NCBI GenBank assembly: GCA_012800215.1
Contig: JAAZJT010000029.1
Coordinates: 1-15,972, forward strand
Length of the DNA stretch: 15,972 nucleotides
Direction of reading: 5' to 3'
Origin: Bacillota bacterium
Lineage (GTDB): Bacteria; Bacillota; Dethiobacteria; Dethiobacterales; Dethiobacteraceae
Shown here: in pieces, positions 1 through 8,367 of the stretch
Position numbering within the stretch: the first letter of the stretch is position 1
Layout: each line of letters begins with the position of its first letter
Notes under the pieces: model-generated
Told to the model about the DNA's origin: nothing
The model's database searches: none
Seen by the model: the letters and a program-made list of their open reading frames with translations, nothing else
Translations under genes and position numbers: made by a program

Positions 1-99
1 AAGTTTTTTTATTTAAAAATTATATCAATTTTAAGCACTTTTCTTTCCTACAAAGAGAATCTGTATTTTATACTAAATGATGCAGAGTGGGTATGATAA

Positions 100-108
100 T
101 GTTATAAT
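100..108 (+). promoter_or_regulatory. Extended -10 promoter upstream of the sigma/anti-sigma/polA/mutM run
   Basis: The sequence TGTTATAAT gives a perfect TATAAT -10 (103-108) preceded by the TGn extension (100-102). No good -35 hexamer lies 16-18 bases upstream, which an extended -10 promoter can tolerate. It sits about 50 bases before the sigma factor start and fits a housekeeping sigma-A promoter for the whole run. The rest of 1-154 is very AT-rich and I see no gene in it. An overlapping alternative -10 (TATGAT, 92-97) is possible. Confidence 0.5.
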
Positions 109-152
109 TGATGAGGTAATGTTTTTGCCAAAATAATCGTAAAGAGAAAAGT

Positions 153-158
153 AGGTGA
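153..158 (+). promoter_or_regulatory. Ribosome binding site that favours the TTG start of the sigma factor
   Basis: AGGTGA matches the 3' part of the canonical AGGAGGTGA and stands five bases before TTG at 164. The in-frame GTG at 155 overlaps this element and has only a weak AAAGAG upstream (141-146). The TTG at 164 is therefore the better-supported start, shortening the protein by three residues to 210. Confidence 0.55.
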
Positions 159-163
159 GCATT

Positions 164-796
164 TTGTCCGAAAAGGAAAATATACTTATTAGCCATTGTC
201 AGGCTGGAGACTTGCAAGCCTACGATAAACTTATGCAGCGTTATGAAAAAAAAGTGTATGCACTTTGCTACCGAATGTCAGGAAACCCGGATGATGCTGC
301 CGACCTGGCGCAGGAGTCTTTTTTAAAAGCTTTTCGGGCACTGCCTTCTTTTAAAAAACAAGCCAGCTTTTCTACTTGGCTGTTTCGTATTGTAACTAAT
401 ACCTGCTTAGATGAGCGGCGTAAACAAAAAAAAAGGGCTGGGCTCATTTCTCTTGACAAACCTATAGCTACTGAAGAAGGGGAAATGCAACGTGAATTGA
501 CGGCTGATGCAAGTGATCCCTTAACAGAAGCAATACGAAGGGAAGCACAGACAGAAATCCAAATTCTGCTTAGTAAACTCCCCCCCACGCAGCGGGCTGT
601 GATTATTATGCGTGATTTGCAGGGTTTTAGCTACGAGGAAATTGCTGCATCTTTACAAATTAATATGGGTACGCTCAAATCACGCTTAAACAGGGCGCGT
701 TCCCGTTTGCGTCAACTTTATTTGCAAAAAGAGGAACAAAATACCGAAATTAAGCATCTAAGGAGTAAAGGGGGCATGAATTATGACATGTTTTGA
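164..796 (+). CDS. ECF-family RNA polymerase sigma factor (SigW/RpoE-like)
   Basis: This is an extracytoplasmic-function sigma factor that would direct RNA polymerase to a stress regulon when released by its anti-sigma factor. From the TTG start it is 210 residues. Region 2 spans about residues 19-86, with a core-binding stretch DDAADLAQESFLKAF and the region 2.4 motif FSTWLFRIVTNTCLDERR. After a linker, region 4 spans about 134-187 and begins LPPTQRAVIIMRDLQGFSYEE, followed by the helix-turn-helix recognition helix around GTLKSRLNRARSRL. Size and layout are normal for the family. An in-frame GTG at 155 is the alternative start. The gene overlaps the next gene by 14 bases, so the two are probably translationally coupled. 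The target promoters cannot be told from this window, and I did not find a convincing ECF-type promoter before the gene itself. Confidence 0.93.
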   Translation: MSEKENILISHCQAGDLQAYDKLMQRYEKKVYALCYRMSGNPDDAADLAQESFLKAFRALPSFKKQASFSTWLFRIVTNTCLDERRKQKKRAGLISLDKPIATEEGEMQRELTADASDPLTEAIRREAQTEIQILLSKLPPTQRAVIIMRDLQGFSYEEIAASLQINMGTLKSRLNRARSRLRQLYLQKEEQNTEIKHLRSKGGMNYDMF

Positions 797-1385
797 GTGT
801 AAAATGTTAATGAGTGAATATCTGGATAATTTACTCAGTGCTAAAGAGCGGGCAGCTTTTGAAACCCACCTGGAGGATTGCCGGGAATGCCGGGAGGAAG
901 TATCAGAAACGCGCACCGCTATACAGTGGCTGCAGCAAACAGATTCCGCCATAGAACCTCCTGCATCTATTCGCACTACTGTTATTTCTGCTTTACAGCA
1001 AGAGAAGAAAAAGCATTTTGCCCCCGGTTTTAAGCAATTTGTAGCAGCTGCAGCTGTTTTTATAATGCTGCTGGTAGGAAATATTTTTTCACAAAGCATA
1101 TTTCATGTTGCTGCTTTACCTGAATTCGGAAGGCCAGTAACAATGGAATACCACGAAGAAAATTTAACCACAAATAAGATAAATGCTCAAAACGAAACTA
1201 GAGATGTGCGCGGAGGTCAAGAAACTGTTGCCACAAGTGAAATTGACAACCTGCAGGGAGCAAAGGAACCGACTGTGACGAACAAGTATCACACATTGCG
1301 TATCCTTTTTAATGTTATTTTATTGCCTTTTGGCGGCTTTTTCCTCTGGCACGGTTGCAGGGAAAGAAGGAAGGTACTGCCATGA
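783..1385 (+). CDS. Zinc-binding membrane anti-sigma factor (zf-HC2 / ZAS type)
   Basis: This is the probable cognate anti-sigma factor of the ECF sigma encoded just upstream, which it would hold at the membrane until a signal arrives. The N-terminus carries the ZAS motif H29-x3-C33-x2-C36 in HLEDCREC, plus C3 and C6. A hydrophobic segment at about residues 84-104 is a first membrane helix. A polar stretch (about 105-170) would lie outside the cell, and a second hydrophobic segment (about 172-190) ends in a basic tail. Such factors are commonly inactivated by regulated proteolysis; that is family knowledge and not visible here. It starts inside the end of the sigma gene behind AAGGGGG (768-774), and its TGA overlaps the polA start as ATGA. 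The outer domain has no motif I recognise, so the signal is unknown. Confidence 0.88.
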   Translation: MTCFECKMLMSEYLDNLLSAKERAAFETHLEDCRECREEVSETRTAIQWLQQTDSAIEPPASIRTTVISALQQEKKKHFAPGFKQFVAAAAVFIMLLVGNIFSQSIFHVAALPEFGRPVTMEYHEENLTTNKINAQNETRDVRGGQETVATSEIDNLQGAKEPTVTNKYHTLRILFNVILLPFGGFFLWHGCRERRKVLP

Positions 1386-4018
1386 ACAAGGACAAAAAAT
1401 TTTTAATAATAGACGGCAGCAGCTTAGTTTATCGTGCTTTTTTTGCCCTGCCGCTCTTACAGACTAAGCAGGGTTTATATACAAACGCAGTTTATGGTTT
1501 CACTACTATGTTAATGAAAGTTTTAGCAGATGAGCAGCCGGATTATGTAGCAGTAGCGTTTGACAAAAGTAAAAAAACCTTTCGCCATGAGTATTACAGT
1601 GATTATAAAGGCAGACGTGAAAAAACACCCCAAGAGTTAGCGGAGCAATTTTCACATGTGCACGAAATTTTAGCTGCTTTGCAGATTCCGGTAGTTGAAG
1701 CGGAAGGGTATGAAGCGGATGATCTTATTGGCACTTTGGCAGCAAAAGCGCAGGCAGAGCAAGTGAGACCAATAATTGTTAGTGGAGATGCCGATGTTTT
1801 TCAATTAGTAGACCTGCCTGCAGAGGTAATTTTTACACGGCGGGGCATCACACAGGTAGAGCGTTATAATGAAAAGGCGCTCAGAGAAAAATATGGCCTT
1901 ACAGCTCGTCAGTTTATAGATTTTAAAGGCCTAAAAGGTGATACATCCGATAATATCCCAGGTGTGCCCGGGGTTGGTGAGAAAACTGCCCAGAAGTTAC
2001 TACGACAATTTGGTTCTTTAGAAGAAATATATGCTCACCTAGATCAATTGAAAGGCAAACTGCGCGAAAGGCTGGAGGAATATCAGCAGCAGGCTTTTCT
2101 ATCCAGAGAACTTGCCACTATTGTTACTAATGTACCCCTTGCTTTTAAATTACAGCAATTTCAGCGCAGGGAGCCACAAATTGATATATTACGAAAAATT
2201 TTTTTACAATTGGAGTTTAAATCATTATTGGATAAATTGCCGGTCAGCCAGGCTCAGGCAAAAGGGCAAATTGCCACCGAGGCTTACCGTCAGATTACAC
2301 TGGATGAATTCCTAACTTTACTGGCTTCTCAACAGCAAAATGCTGCTGTTGCTATTTTGCCCTTGCCCGTCGAGGCCTCTTGGCAGAATCCAATACGCGG
2401 CATTACACTCTCTACAGCTGAGGAAACTGTTTATTTGCCTTTAACATGTGAGCAGGAACGCTCTGCGGCCTTACTGGCATTAATTAATGTGCCGTTTTCT
2501 ATTCTCACTTATGACAGCAAAGCTTGGATCAATATTTGTTGGTCTTTGACGGGGCTAGAACCAACAAATCCTTTATTTGATGCAGCTTTGGCGGCATATC
2601 TGCTGGACCCGTTGGAAAATGGTTATCCACCACAAAAGCTGGCAGAGAATTATTTAGAACGCCATTTGCCGGAACTGCCCGGTAAAAAAGAGACTGATCT
2701 TGCTTGCGAAAATAATTATGCTTGTGCTGCTGTGCGGACACTTTATGATTTACATGATGTGTTAATGAAAAAATTACAGGATTTCGGCTTAGAAAAACTA
2801 TATTGTCAGCTCGAATTGCCATTGGCTAGAGTTTTAGCCAGAATGGAACGGCTCGGGGTGGCAGTAGATGAAAAAATGCTTGGCAGACTGCAGGAGGAAT
2901 TTAAGCAGCGCATTTCTGTCTTGGAAACGGAAATATATACACTGGCAGGAGAAAAATTTAATTTAAATTCCCCTAAGCAGTTGGGTACAATCTTATTTGA
3001 AAAATTAGGTTTACCAGCCCTAAAAAAGACTAAAACCGGTTATTCCACCAGTGCCCAAGTATTGGAAGAATTGGCACCTAACCATGAAATTGTAGCTAAG
3101 GTTTTGCAATACCGCACTCTGATTAAGCTGCTTAGCACGTATTTAAATGGTTTGGCTAAGCTGATTAATCCTGTAACTAAGCGTATTCACACGACTTTTA
3201 AGCAAACAGTTACAGCCACAGGGCGTTTGAGCAGTGCAGAACCAAACCTGCAAAATATCCCTATCCGCCTCGAGGAGGGACGACGTATAAGGCGTGCTTT
3301 TGTACCTGGGGATGCCGGCAAAGTGCTTTTATCAGCCGATTACTCACAGATAGAATTACGTGTTATGGCCCATATTTCCGGTGATCAGGTCCTGATTAAT
3401 GCTTTTTGTGCAGAAGAAGATATTCATCGACGTACAGCTGCAGAAGTATTTGGCGTTCCCCCTGCCCAGGTGACAAGAGAGCTAAGGGAGCGGGCGAAAG
3501 CAGTAAATTTCGGCATTATTTATGGTATAAGTGATTATGGACTTTCCCGACAGTTAGGGATTACGCGTCAAGAGGCGCGTTCCTATATAGAGCGTTATTT
3601 TAAGCGTTTACCCGGTGTGCGTGCTTATATGGAAGGAATTGTGGTTGAAGCAAAGGAAAAGGGCTATGTAACTACGATTTTAAACCGGCGGCGCTATTTG
3701 CCTGACATCAATGCCCGCAATTTTAATCAGCGTACTTTTGCTGAGCGGACAGCCATTAACACACCTATTCAAGGTTCTGCAGCAGATATAATTAAAATAG
3801 CTATGTTAAATATTGAAAAGAAATTATCCCCTTTTGGCGAGAAAGCACGTATGATTTTACAAGTGCATGATGACTTGATTTTTGAAGTTGATAAAGATGT
3901 ATTAAATGAAGTAGCAGCGGTTGTACGTACAGAAATGGAAAATGCTTTTCAACTTGTTGTACCCCTGACAGTTGATGTCAAAGCAGGCTCAAATTGGGCT
4001 CAAATGCAAAAAATATGA
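1382..4018 (+). CDS. polA: DNA polymerase I (5' nuclease + polymerase, proofreading site lost)
   Basis: DNA polymerase I fills gaps in repair and removes RNA primers during lagging-strand synthesis. The 878 residues match Bacillus-type enzymes in length. The 5' nuclease domain (about 1-290) shows acidic metal ligands at D11, D61, E111, D113, D114, D136, D138, D187 and D190, and a helix-hairpin-helix near 190-205. The middle domain (about 300-465) is the 3'-5' exonuclease fold, but the DxE of motif I is absent (AVAILP at 322-327) and the motif III aspartate aligns with R452, so proofreading should be lost. The polymerase domain has motif A around D653 (SADYSQIELR), motif B with K706, F710 and Y714 (RAKAVNFGIIYG), and motif C QVHDD with D830. 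The ATG at 1382 has AAGGAAGG upstream and overlaps the anti-sigma stop as ATGA; an upstream in-frame ATG at 1355 lies inside that gene and is less likely. mutM follows after 16 bases. Confidence 0.98.
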   Translation: MNKDKKFLIIDGSSLVYRAFFALPLLQTKQGLYTNAVYGFTTMLMKVLADEQPDYVAVAFDKSKKTFRHEYYSDYKGRREKTPQELAEQFSHVHEILAALQIPVVEAEGYEADDLIGTLAAKAQAEQVRPIIVSGDADVFQLVDLPAEVIFTRRGITQVERYNEKALREKYGLTARQFIDFKGLKGDTSDNIPGVPGVGEKTAQKLLRQFGSLEEIYAHLDQLKGKLRERLEEYQQQAFLSRELATIVTNVPLAFKLQQFQRREPQIDILRKIFLQLEFKSLLDKLPVSQAQAKGQIATEAYRQITLDEFLTLLASQQQNAAVAILPLPVEASWQNPIRGITLSTAEETVYLPLTCEQERSAALLALINVPFSILTYDSKAWINICWSLTGLEPTNPLFDAALAAYLLDPLENGYPPQKLAENYLERHLPELPGKKETDLACENNYACAAVRTLYDLHDVLMKKLQDFGLEKLYCQLELPLARVLARMERLGVAVDEKMLGRLQEEFKQRISVLETEIYTLAGEKFNLNSPKQLGTILFEKLGLPALKKTKTGYSTSAQVLEELAPNHEIVAKVLQYRTLIKLLSTYLNGLAKLINPVTKRIHTTFKQTVTATGRLSSAEPNLQNIPIRLEEGRRIRRAFVPGDAGKVLLSADYSQIELRVMAHISGDQVLINAFCAEEDIHRRTAAEVFGVPPAQVTRELRERAKAVNFGIIYGISDYGLSRQLGITRQEARSYIERYFKRLPGVRAYMEGIVVEAKEKGYVTTILNRRRYLPDINARNFNQRTFAERTAINTPIQGSAADIIKIAMLNIEKKLSPFGEKARMILQVHDDLIFEVDKDVLNEVAAVVRTEMENAFQLVVPLTVDVKAGSNWAQMQKI

Positions 4019-4034
4019 CAGATGGAGTGACACC

Positions 4035-4859
4035 ATGCCGGAACTGCCGGAAGTAGAAACAATACGACGTGGTCTGGAGCAAGTACTACCGGGCCGTGAA
4101 ATTGCCAATGTTGACGTTCGGTACAGCGGCTCTATTAAAAAGCCAACTGCAAAAGAGTTTATGGCTAAACTACCTGGACGTCGGATACTGGAGCTTGGAC
4201 GCAGGGGAAAATACCTGCAATTTTTCTTGGATGATAATAGTGTCTTGATCATCCATTTAAGAATGACGGGTAAATTGATCTTTTCCCATAAACCTTTAGC
4301 TGTGGATAAGCATACCCATGTAATTTTTACTTTTACCGATCAAACAACTCTACATTTTAATGATATAAGGAAGTTTGGTACTATCTACTGGTTGCCTGTC
4401 AAGCGGCAGTGTGAGATTAAAGGCCTGGCCTGCCTTGGGCCAGAACCACTTAGTGAGGATTTTTGTACTGACTATATGGCTGAAATACTGGCAAAGAAGA
4501 AAAGCAGTATTAAGGCTGTGCTGTTAAACCAGGAATTTGTGGCCGGTCTCGGTAATATTTATGCTGATGAAGCATTATTTCGTGCCAAGATTCAACCACA
4601 ACGCGCTGCAGCTTCTATTACCCATAAAGAAGCAGCAGCTCTTTATACTGCAATTTGCAATGTTTTGCAGGAAGCTATCGACTATCGCGGCACTACCATG
4701 AGTGATTATCGTGACGCTACAGGAGCTTATGGCCAGTTTCAGCAGCTTTTACGTGGTTACAGAAGGAGCGGCAAACCGTGTTTGGTGTGTGGTACTCCCA
4801 TCGAACGTGTTGTGGTGGCCGGACGAGGAACGCATTATTGCCCCCATTGCCAAAAGTAA
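4035..4859 (+). CDS. mutM: Formamidopyrimidine-DNA glycosylase
   Basis: This base-excision repair glycosylase/AP lyase removes 8-oxoguanine and ring-opened purines from DNA. The 274-residue product begins MPELPEVET, so processing exposes the catalytic proline P2 followed by E3. K59 (GRRGKY), R112 and F114 (DIRKFG) and N173 (GLGNIYADEALF) are the expected DNA-binding and void-filling residues, and the helix-two-turn-helix region lies at about 150-215. The C-terminal zinc finger has C249, C252, C269 and C272, with the catalytic R264 in its loop. The start is fixed by the obligatory P-E after Met and by GGAGTGA at 4024-4030; a longer frame reaching back into polA is not real. It is the second repair gene of the run and is followed by an intrinsic terminator. 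In many Firmicutes coaE follows mutM, but here it does not. Confidence 0.97.
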   Translation: MPELPEVETIRRGLEQVLPGREIANVDVRYSGSIKKPTAKEFMAKLPGRRILELGRRGKYLQFFLDDNSVLIIHLRMTGKLIFSHKPLAVDKHTHVIFTFTDQTTLHFNDIRKFGTIYWLPVKRQCEIKGLACLGPEPLSEDFCTDYMAEILAKKKSSIKAVLLNQEFVAGLGNIYADEALFRAKIQPQRAAASITHKEAAALYTAICNVLQEAIDYRGTTMSDYRDATGAYGQFQQLLRGYRRSGKPCLVCGTPIERVVVAGRGTHYCPHCQK

Positions 4860-4873
4860 ATAATAAAATATGT

Positions 4874-4911
4874 GAACAGAGACTAAATAAAGCCTCTGTT
4901 CTTTTTATTTT
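4874..4911 (+). terminator. Rho-independent terminator after mutM
   Basis: GAACAGAG (4874-4881) pairs perfectly with CTCTGTTC (4894-4901) around a 12-base loop, and a T-rich run follows (4902-4911). It begins 15 bases after the mutM stop codon and closes the sigma/anti-sigma/polA/mutM transcription unit, separating it from the transporter operon. The loop is long for a terminator, so efficiency may be moderate. Confidence 0.82.
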
Positions 4912-4973
4912 CTCTAAGACATATATTATTTGTAGGATCCTGACAAGCTTATGTTTGAGGAGGAGGGAACCGT

Positions 4974-6572
4974 ATGCGACGAATCCTTGCAACTGTAATC
5001 ATAGTCTTGTTTATGATGTGTACAGGTTGTCAAAATAATAAGTCTACAACGGGGCCGTCGCTTCATGTAGCAGCCTTAACAGGACCTTTAACTATGAACC
5101 CGCTTTTTTTAAGGGATACAGCTTCTGCTGAAGTGGCAGCACTTTTACATCCACAACTTCTAGTAACTGACCCGGAAACATTATTACCTAAGGCCCGATT
5201 ATTTTCTTCCTGGCAGCTGCTCGAAGATAATCTCACTTATATCTTTTCCCTCCATGATGATGCTTATTGGTCTGATGGCAAACCCATTACGGCCGAAGAC
5301 GTAGCATTTACACTGCGTGTTATTTGCCACCCTGATTATACAGGAGGGCTGTTTCTACCATTGCGTTACATTACTGGAGCTGAAGGATATAAACAAGAAC
5401 ATTCGTCACCATTTGCAGATGGAGCCATTTCCGGTATTAGTATTATTGATGAAAAAACTTTAAAAATTAATTTAAAAGAAACTTATGCTCCCTTCTTAAC
5501 AATGTTGAATTTCGCGCCTTTGCCTGCACACATTTTGTCACAGGTGGAGGTGGCAAAAATGGAATCTCATGAATATTCGCATAAGCTGCCGGTGAGTGCC
5601 GGGCCGTATTTATTGGCGGAGTGGAACGATGAATATGTTCACGTACGGGCAAATCCTAATTATTTTCTGGGCAAGCCGTCTATAGAAAACATTTACTACC
5701 GGTATATTCCAAACTTAGAGGCCCAGTTAATTGAACTGCTGGCAGGCAAGCTCGATCTTATTCCTACTGCTGTAAAAGTAGAAGATATTAAAAATCTTAA
5801 GAACAATCCAGAAATAAAGATATACCATAATCCACGTCTAGTATATGATTATCTGGCTCTAAATGGAAGAAAAGTAAATTCCCCTTTGGCTGACAAAAAG
5901 GTAAGGAAAGCATTTTCTTTGCTGCTGAACCGTCAGGAAATTGTAAAAAATCTATTACTTAATTATGGCACCCCCTTGTATGGACCCTTGTTACCACTTC
6001 ATTTTGCTTATAATAAAGCGCTTCAGACCGATAAAGTCGATCTTGCTGCTGCGCGCCGCTTGTTAGTCGAGGCCGGTTACAATAAACTAGAGCTAAATTT
6101 GATTTATAATGTGGGAAATGCAGTACGGGAAAATGTTGCCTTATTATTAAAAGAACAGGCAGCAAAAATTGGCATTGAGATTAAGATTACCCTTTTAGAG
6201 TGGGAGGCTTTTTTGGCTGCGTTAAATGAAGGTGATTATGATTTAGCTATTTTAGGCAGAGGAGTAGAAGTTGATCCGGATTTAACTTTCCATTGGCATT
6301 CTCAAAGCAGAGGTAACAGCTTAGCTTATGCCAATAGTGAAGTAGATCAATTACTTGATCAAGGTGTGGCAACAATGGATAGAAGTAAGCGAACAGAAAT
6401 TTACCAGGCTGCAGAAAGTATAATTGTCGAGGATGCACCTGCTGTTTGGTTGTATGCTCGTGAAGCTATCCATGCTGCAACGGCAAAACTGCAGAACTTT
6501 ACCCCACATCCGGAAAGCATTTTTTATAATGTTCATGAATGGACGCTGGCAGCTGAGGGGGAAGAATTTTGA
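4974..6572 (+). CDS. Peptide-type ABC transporter substrate-binding lipoprotein (SBP_bac_5 family)
   Basis: This is the extracytoplasmic receptor of the importer encoded downstream. It would capture oligopeptides, or another ligand used by this family such as nickel chelates, at the outer membrane face. The N-terminus is a lipoprotein signal: basic start, hydrophobic core and a lipobox ending T17-G18-C19, with an unusual Cys at -3. The mature protein shows family 5 landmarks: YWSDGKPITAEDVAFTL at about 98-114, GPYLLAEWNDE at about 210-220, and DKKVRKAFSLLLNRQEIV at about 308-324. The 532-residue length is normal. GAGGAGGAGGG (4957-4967) is a very strong ribosome binding site six bases before the ATG, suiting the need for excess receptor. 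No convincing promoter is visible between the mutM terminator and this gene. Its TGA overlaps the TTG start of the next gene. Substrate cannot be read from sequence alone. Confidence 0.93.
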   Translation: MRRILATVIIVLFMMCTGCQNNKSTTGPSLHVAALTGPLTMNPLFLRDTASAEVAALLHPQLLVTDPETLLPKARLFSSWQLLEDNLTYIFSLHDDAYWSDGKPITAEDVAFTLRVICHPDYTGGLFLPLRYITGAEGYKQEHSSPFADGAISGISIIDEKTLKINLKETYAPFLTMLNFAPLPAHILSQVEVAKMESHEYSHKLPVSAGPYLLAEWNDEYVHVRANPNYFLGKPSIENIYYRYIPNLEAQLIELLAGKLDLIPTAVKVEDIKNLKNNPEIKIYHNPRLVYDYLALNGRKVNSPLADKKVRKAFSLLLNRQEIVKNLLLNYGTPLYGPLLPLHFAYNKALQTDKVDLAAARRLLVEAGYNKLELNLIYNVGNAVRENVALLLKEQAAKIGIEIKITLLEWEAFLAALNEGDYDLAILGRGVEVDPDLTFHWHSQSRGNSLAYANSEVDQLLDQGVATMDRSKRTEIYQAAESIIVEDAPAVWLYAREAIHAATAKLQNFTPHPESIFYNVHEWTLAAEGEEF

Positions 6573-7510
6573 AATCCGCATTAGTGCGAAGATTTTTGCA
6601 AACTGTTATTGTTTTGTTTGGCGTTTCCGTGGTGACATTTTTAGTAATGCATGCTGCGCCGGGGCATCCATTGCAGGCAAATCCAGAGTTGCGCCTTGAT
6701 CCAACAGCCATAGAGCGCTGGCTGCAATTACGTCAGCTTGATCAGCCTCTGATTTTTCAGTATCTTGCGTGGTTAAGCCGAGTTTTCAGGGGTGATTTTG
6801 GCGAATCACTGCTTTATAACAGGCCGGTGCTGGAGTTGATGGGAGAGCGTTTGCCGTCGACTCTTTTGCTAACTTTATCTGCCTTTGCTTTAGCAATGTT
6901 TTTGGCCGTAGCCGTCGGGATTAAAATAGCAACACAACAAAACTCTTGGCTAGATCGACTTGTTTGCACAATTTCTTTAGCAGGTATTTCAGTGCCTAAT
7001 TTTTGGCTAGGAATGGTTTTAGTGCTGCTCTTTGCTTATCGTTTTCCCATTTTGCCAGCCGTTGGCATGCGTACACCGGGTGATGGCAGTATTTTAGATA
7101 TATTGCAGCACATGCTGTTGCCTTTGCTTGTGATGGTGGCCGGCAATTTTGCCCGTTACGTACGCTATGTGCGTAGCGCAGTGCTTGATGTGATGCAGCA
7201 GGATTATGTTAAAGCAGCCAGAGCACGCGGCTTAGGGGAAAACGAAATTTTGTACCGTCATGTTTTGCCCAATGCAGCAATGCCCATTATTACTGTGGCG
7301 GCTCTTTCCCTGCCAATGTTATTTACAGGGGCGATGGTGGCGGAATATGTTTTTGCCTGGCCCGGATTAGGAAGGTTCATCATCACATCAACCATGGCAA
7401 GAGATTACCCGGTGATTATGACAGTAAATTTATATACTGCATCACTGGTGGCGATTGCTAATTTTATTGCTGATGTACTATACCTGCTGATTGATCCCAG
7501 GTTAAGATAG
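6569..7510 (+). CDS. Peptide-type ABC transporter permease, OppB/DppB family
   Basis: This is one of the two membrane subunits of the importer. An N-terminal membrane helix (about 10-28) is followed by an extracytoplasmic loop and then a core of about five more helices from residue 95 on. The cytoplasmic EAA coupling motif, which contacts the ATPases, is at about 213-236 (YVKAARARGLGENEILYRHV, then LP). The C-terminus DPRLR is typical of OppB/DppB proteins. It starts with TTG at 6569, overlapping the receptor stop as TTGA, with GAGGGGGAAG at 6555-6564 as ribosome binding site. That implies translational coupling to the receptor gene and a lower output than it. 313 residues is a normal length. 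Confidence 0.94.
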   Translation: MKSALVRRFLQTVIVLFGVSVVTFLVMHAAPGHPLQANPELRLDPTAIERWLQLRQLDQPLIFQYLAWLSRVFRGDFGESLLYNRPVLELMGERLPSTLLLTLSAFALAMFLAVAVGIKIATQQNSWLDRLVCTISLAGISVPNFWLGMVLVLLFAYRFPILPAVGMRTPGDGSILDILQHMLLPLLVMVAGNFARYVRYVRSAVLDVMQQDYVKAARARGLGENEILYRHVLPNAAMPIITVAALSLPMLFTGAMVAEYVFAWPGLGRFIITSTMARDYPVIMTVNLYTASLVAIANFIADVLYLLIDPRLR

Positions 7511-7533
7511 GTGATAAGGGGCTGGAACATTTA

Positions 7534-8367
7534 ATGCGAAGTAATATTTCATTATTCACAGGTTTGATTTTAATTGCCTTTCTGGTTACTCTGGCTATCT
7601 TGGCACCTGTAATAGCCACACACGATCCTGCCACAACCAGTGCCGAAAAATGGCTGCAGCCTCCCAGCAGCGAGCACTTTTTTGGCACTGATCGCTTAGG
7701 GCGTGATATTTTTAGCCGTGTGTTGTATGGTGCACGTGTTTCACTGTCTGTGGGAATGCTTTCAACTTTTGTTTCCTTAGGTATTGGCACTCTTTTGGGG
7801 CTGCTGGCAAGTTATTATGGTGGTTTAGTAGATGTGATCATCATGCGTTTTGCAGATGTAGTGCTGGTCTTTCCCTCCATGCTGTTGGCAATAACTCTGG
7901 TGTCAATTTTTGAGCCGGCTTTATGGTTGGTAATTTTAGTAATTGCCGGTACTGGCTGGCCTAGCATTGCCCGTCTTGTGCGCAGCGAAGTATTACGCTT
8001 ACGACAAAGTGATTTTGTAGCTTCAGCGCGGCTGTTGGGAGCAAAAAACAGGCGCGTTGTCTGGCGTCATTTACTGCCAAATGCAATAGGACCAGTACTC
8101 GTGGCAGCAACTCTTTGTGTGCCGGCAGCAGTAATGACTGAAGCCAGTTTAAGCTATCTCGGCTTAGGGGTGCAGCCACCAACGCCAACTTGGGGCAATA
8201 TGCTGCGAGATGCACAGTTATATTTGCGCTTTGCGTGGTGGTATGCATTTTTTCCAGGTTTTTTTGTTTTTATCACAGTTTTTGCTTTTCATCTCACCGG
8301 AGAGGGATTGCGGCAGGCTTTAGGGTTATCACAAACTGCACGGAGGGGCTGGCGTGCTGGAAGTTAA
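7534..8367 (+). CDS. Peptide-type ABC transporter permease, OppC/DppC family
   Basis: This is the second membrane subunit, which would pair with the OppB-type protein to form the translocation pathway. An N-terminal helix (about 8-28) precedes the family hallmark FGTDRLGRDIFSRVLYGAR (about 50-68). The permease core follows, with the EAA motif at about 161-184 (FVASARLLGAKNRRVVWRHL, then LPNA) and the usual SYLGLGVQPPTPTWG segment near 207-221. The start is 24 bases after the previous stop. The nearest purine run, AAGGGG (7516-7521), is a little far from the ATG, so initiation may rely on coupling with the gene before. Its final 14 bases overlap the start of the next ATPase gene. Confidence 0.94.
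   Translation: MRSNISLFTGLILIAFLVTLAILAPVIATHDPATTSAEKWLQPPSSEHFFGTDRLGRDIFSRVLYGARVSLSVGMLSTFVSLGIGTLLGLLASYYGGLVDVIIMRFADVVLVFPSMLLAITLVSIFEPALWLVILVIAGTGWPSIARLVRSEVLRLRQSDFVASARLLGAKNRRVVWRHLLPNAIGPVLVAATLCVPAAVMTEASLSYLGLGVQPPTPTWGNMLRDAQLYLRFAWWYAFFPGFFVFITVFAFHLTGEGLRQALGLSQTARRGWRAGS

Noticed and set aside
138..141. CGTA as the -10 of an ECF-autoregulated promoter
   Set aside because: No AAC-containing -35 lies 16-17 bases upstream, and transcription would begin almost at the start codon.
1355..1381. Upstream in-frame ATG giving polA nine extra residues
   Set aside because: It lies inside the anti-sigma gene without a good ribosome binding site. The ATG at 1382 has AAGGAAGG at proper spacing and gives the usual polA N-terminus.
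3972..4034. Longer mutM reading frame beginning inside polA
   Set aside because: MutM needs Pro as the residue right after the initiator Met; the ATG at 4035 provides this and has its own ribosome binding site.
4899..4929. Promoter for the transporter operon using TATATT (4922-4927)
   Set aside because: The matching -35 position (TTCTTT) is poor and falls in the terminator's T-run. The operon promoter remains unidentified.
4860..4973. Looked for coaE, often downstream of polA-mutM in Firmicutes
   Set aside because: No coaE-like frame follows; the interval contains only the terminator and the receptor's ribosome binding site.
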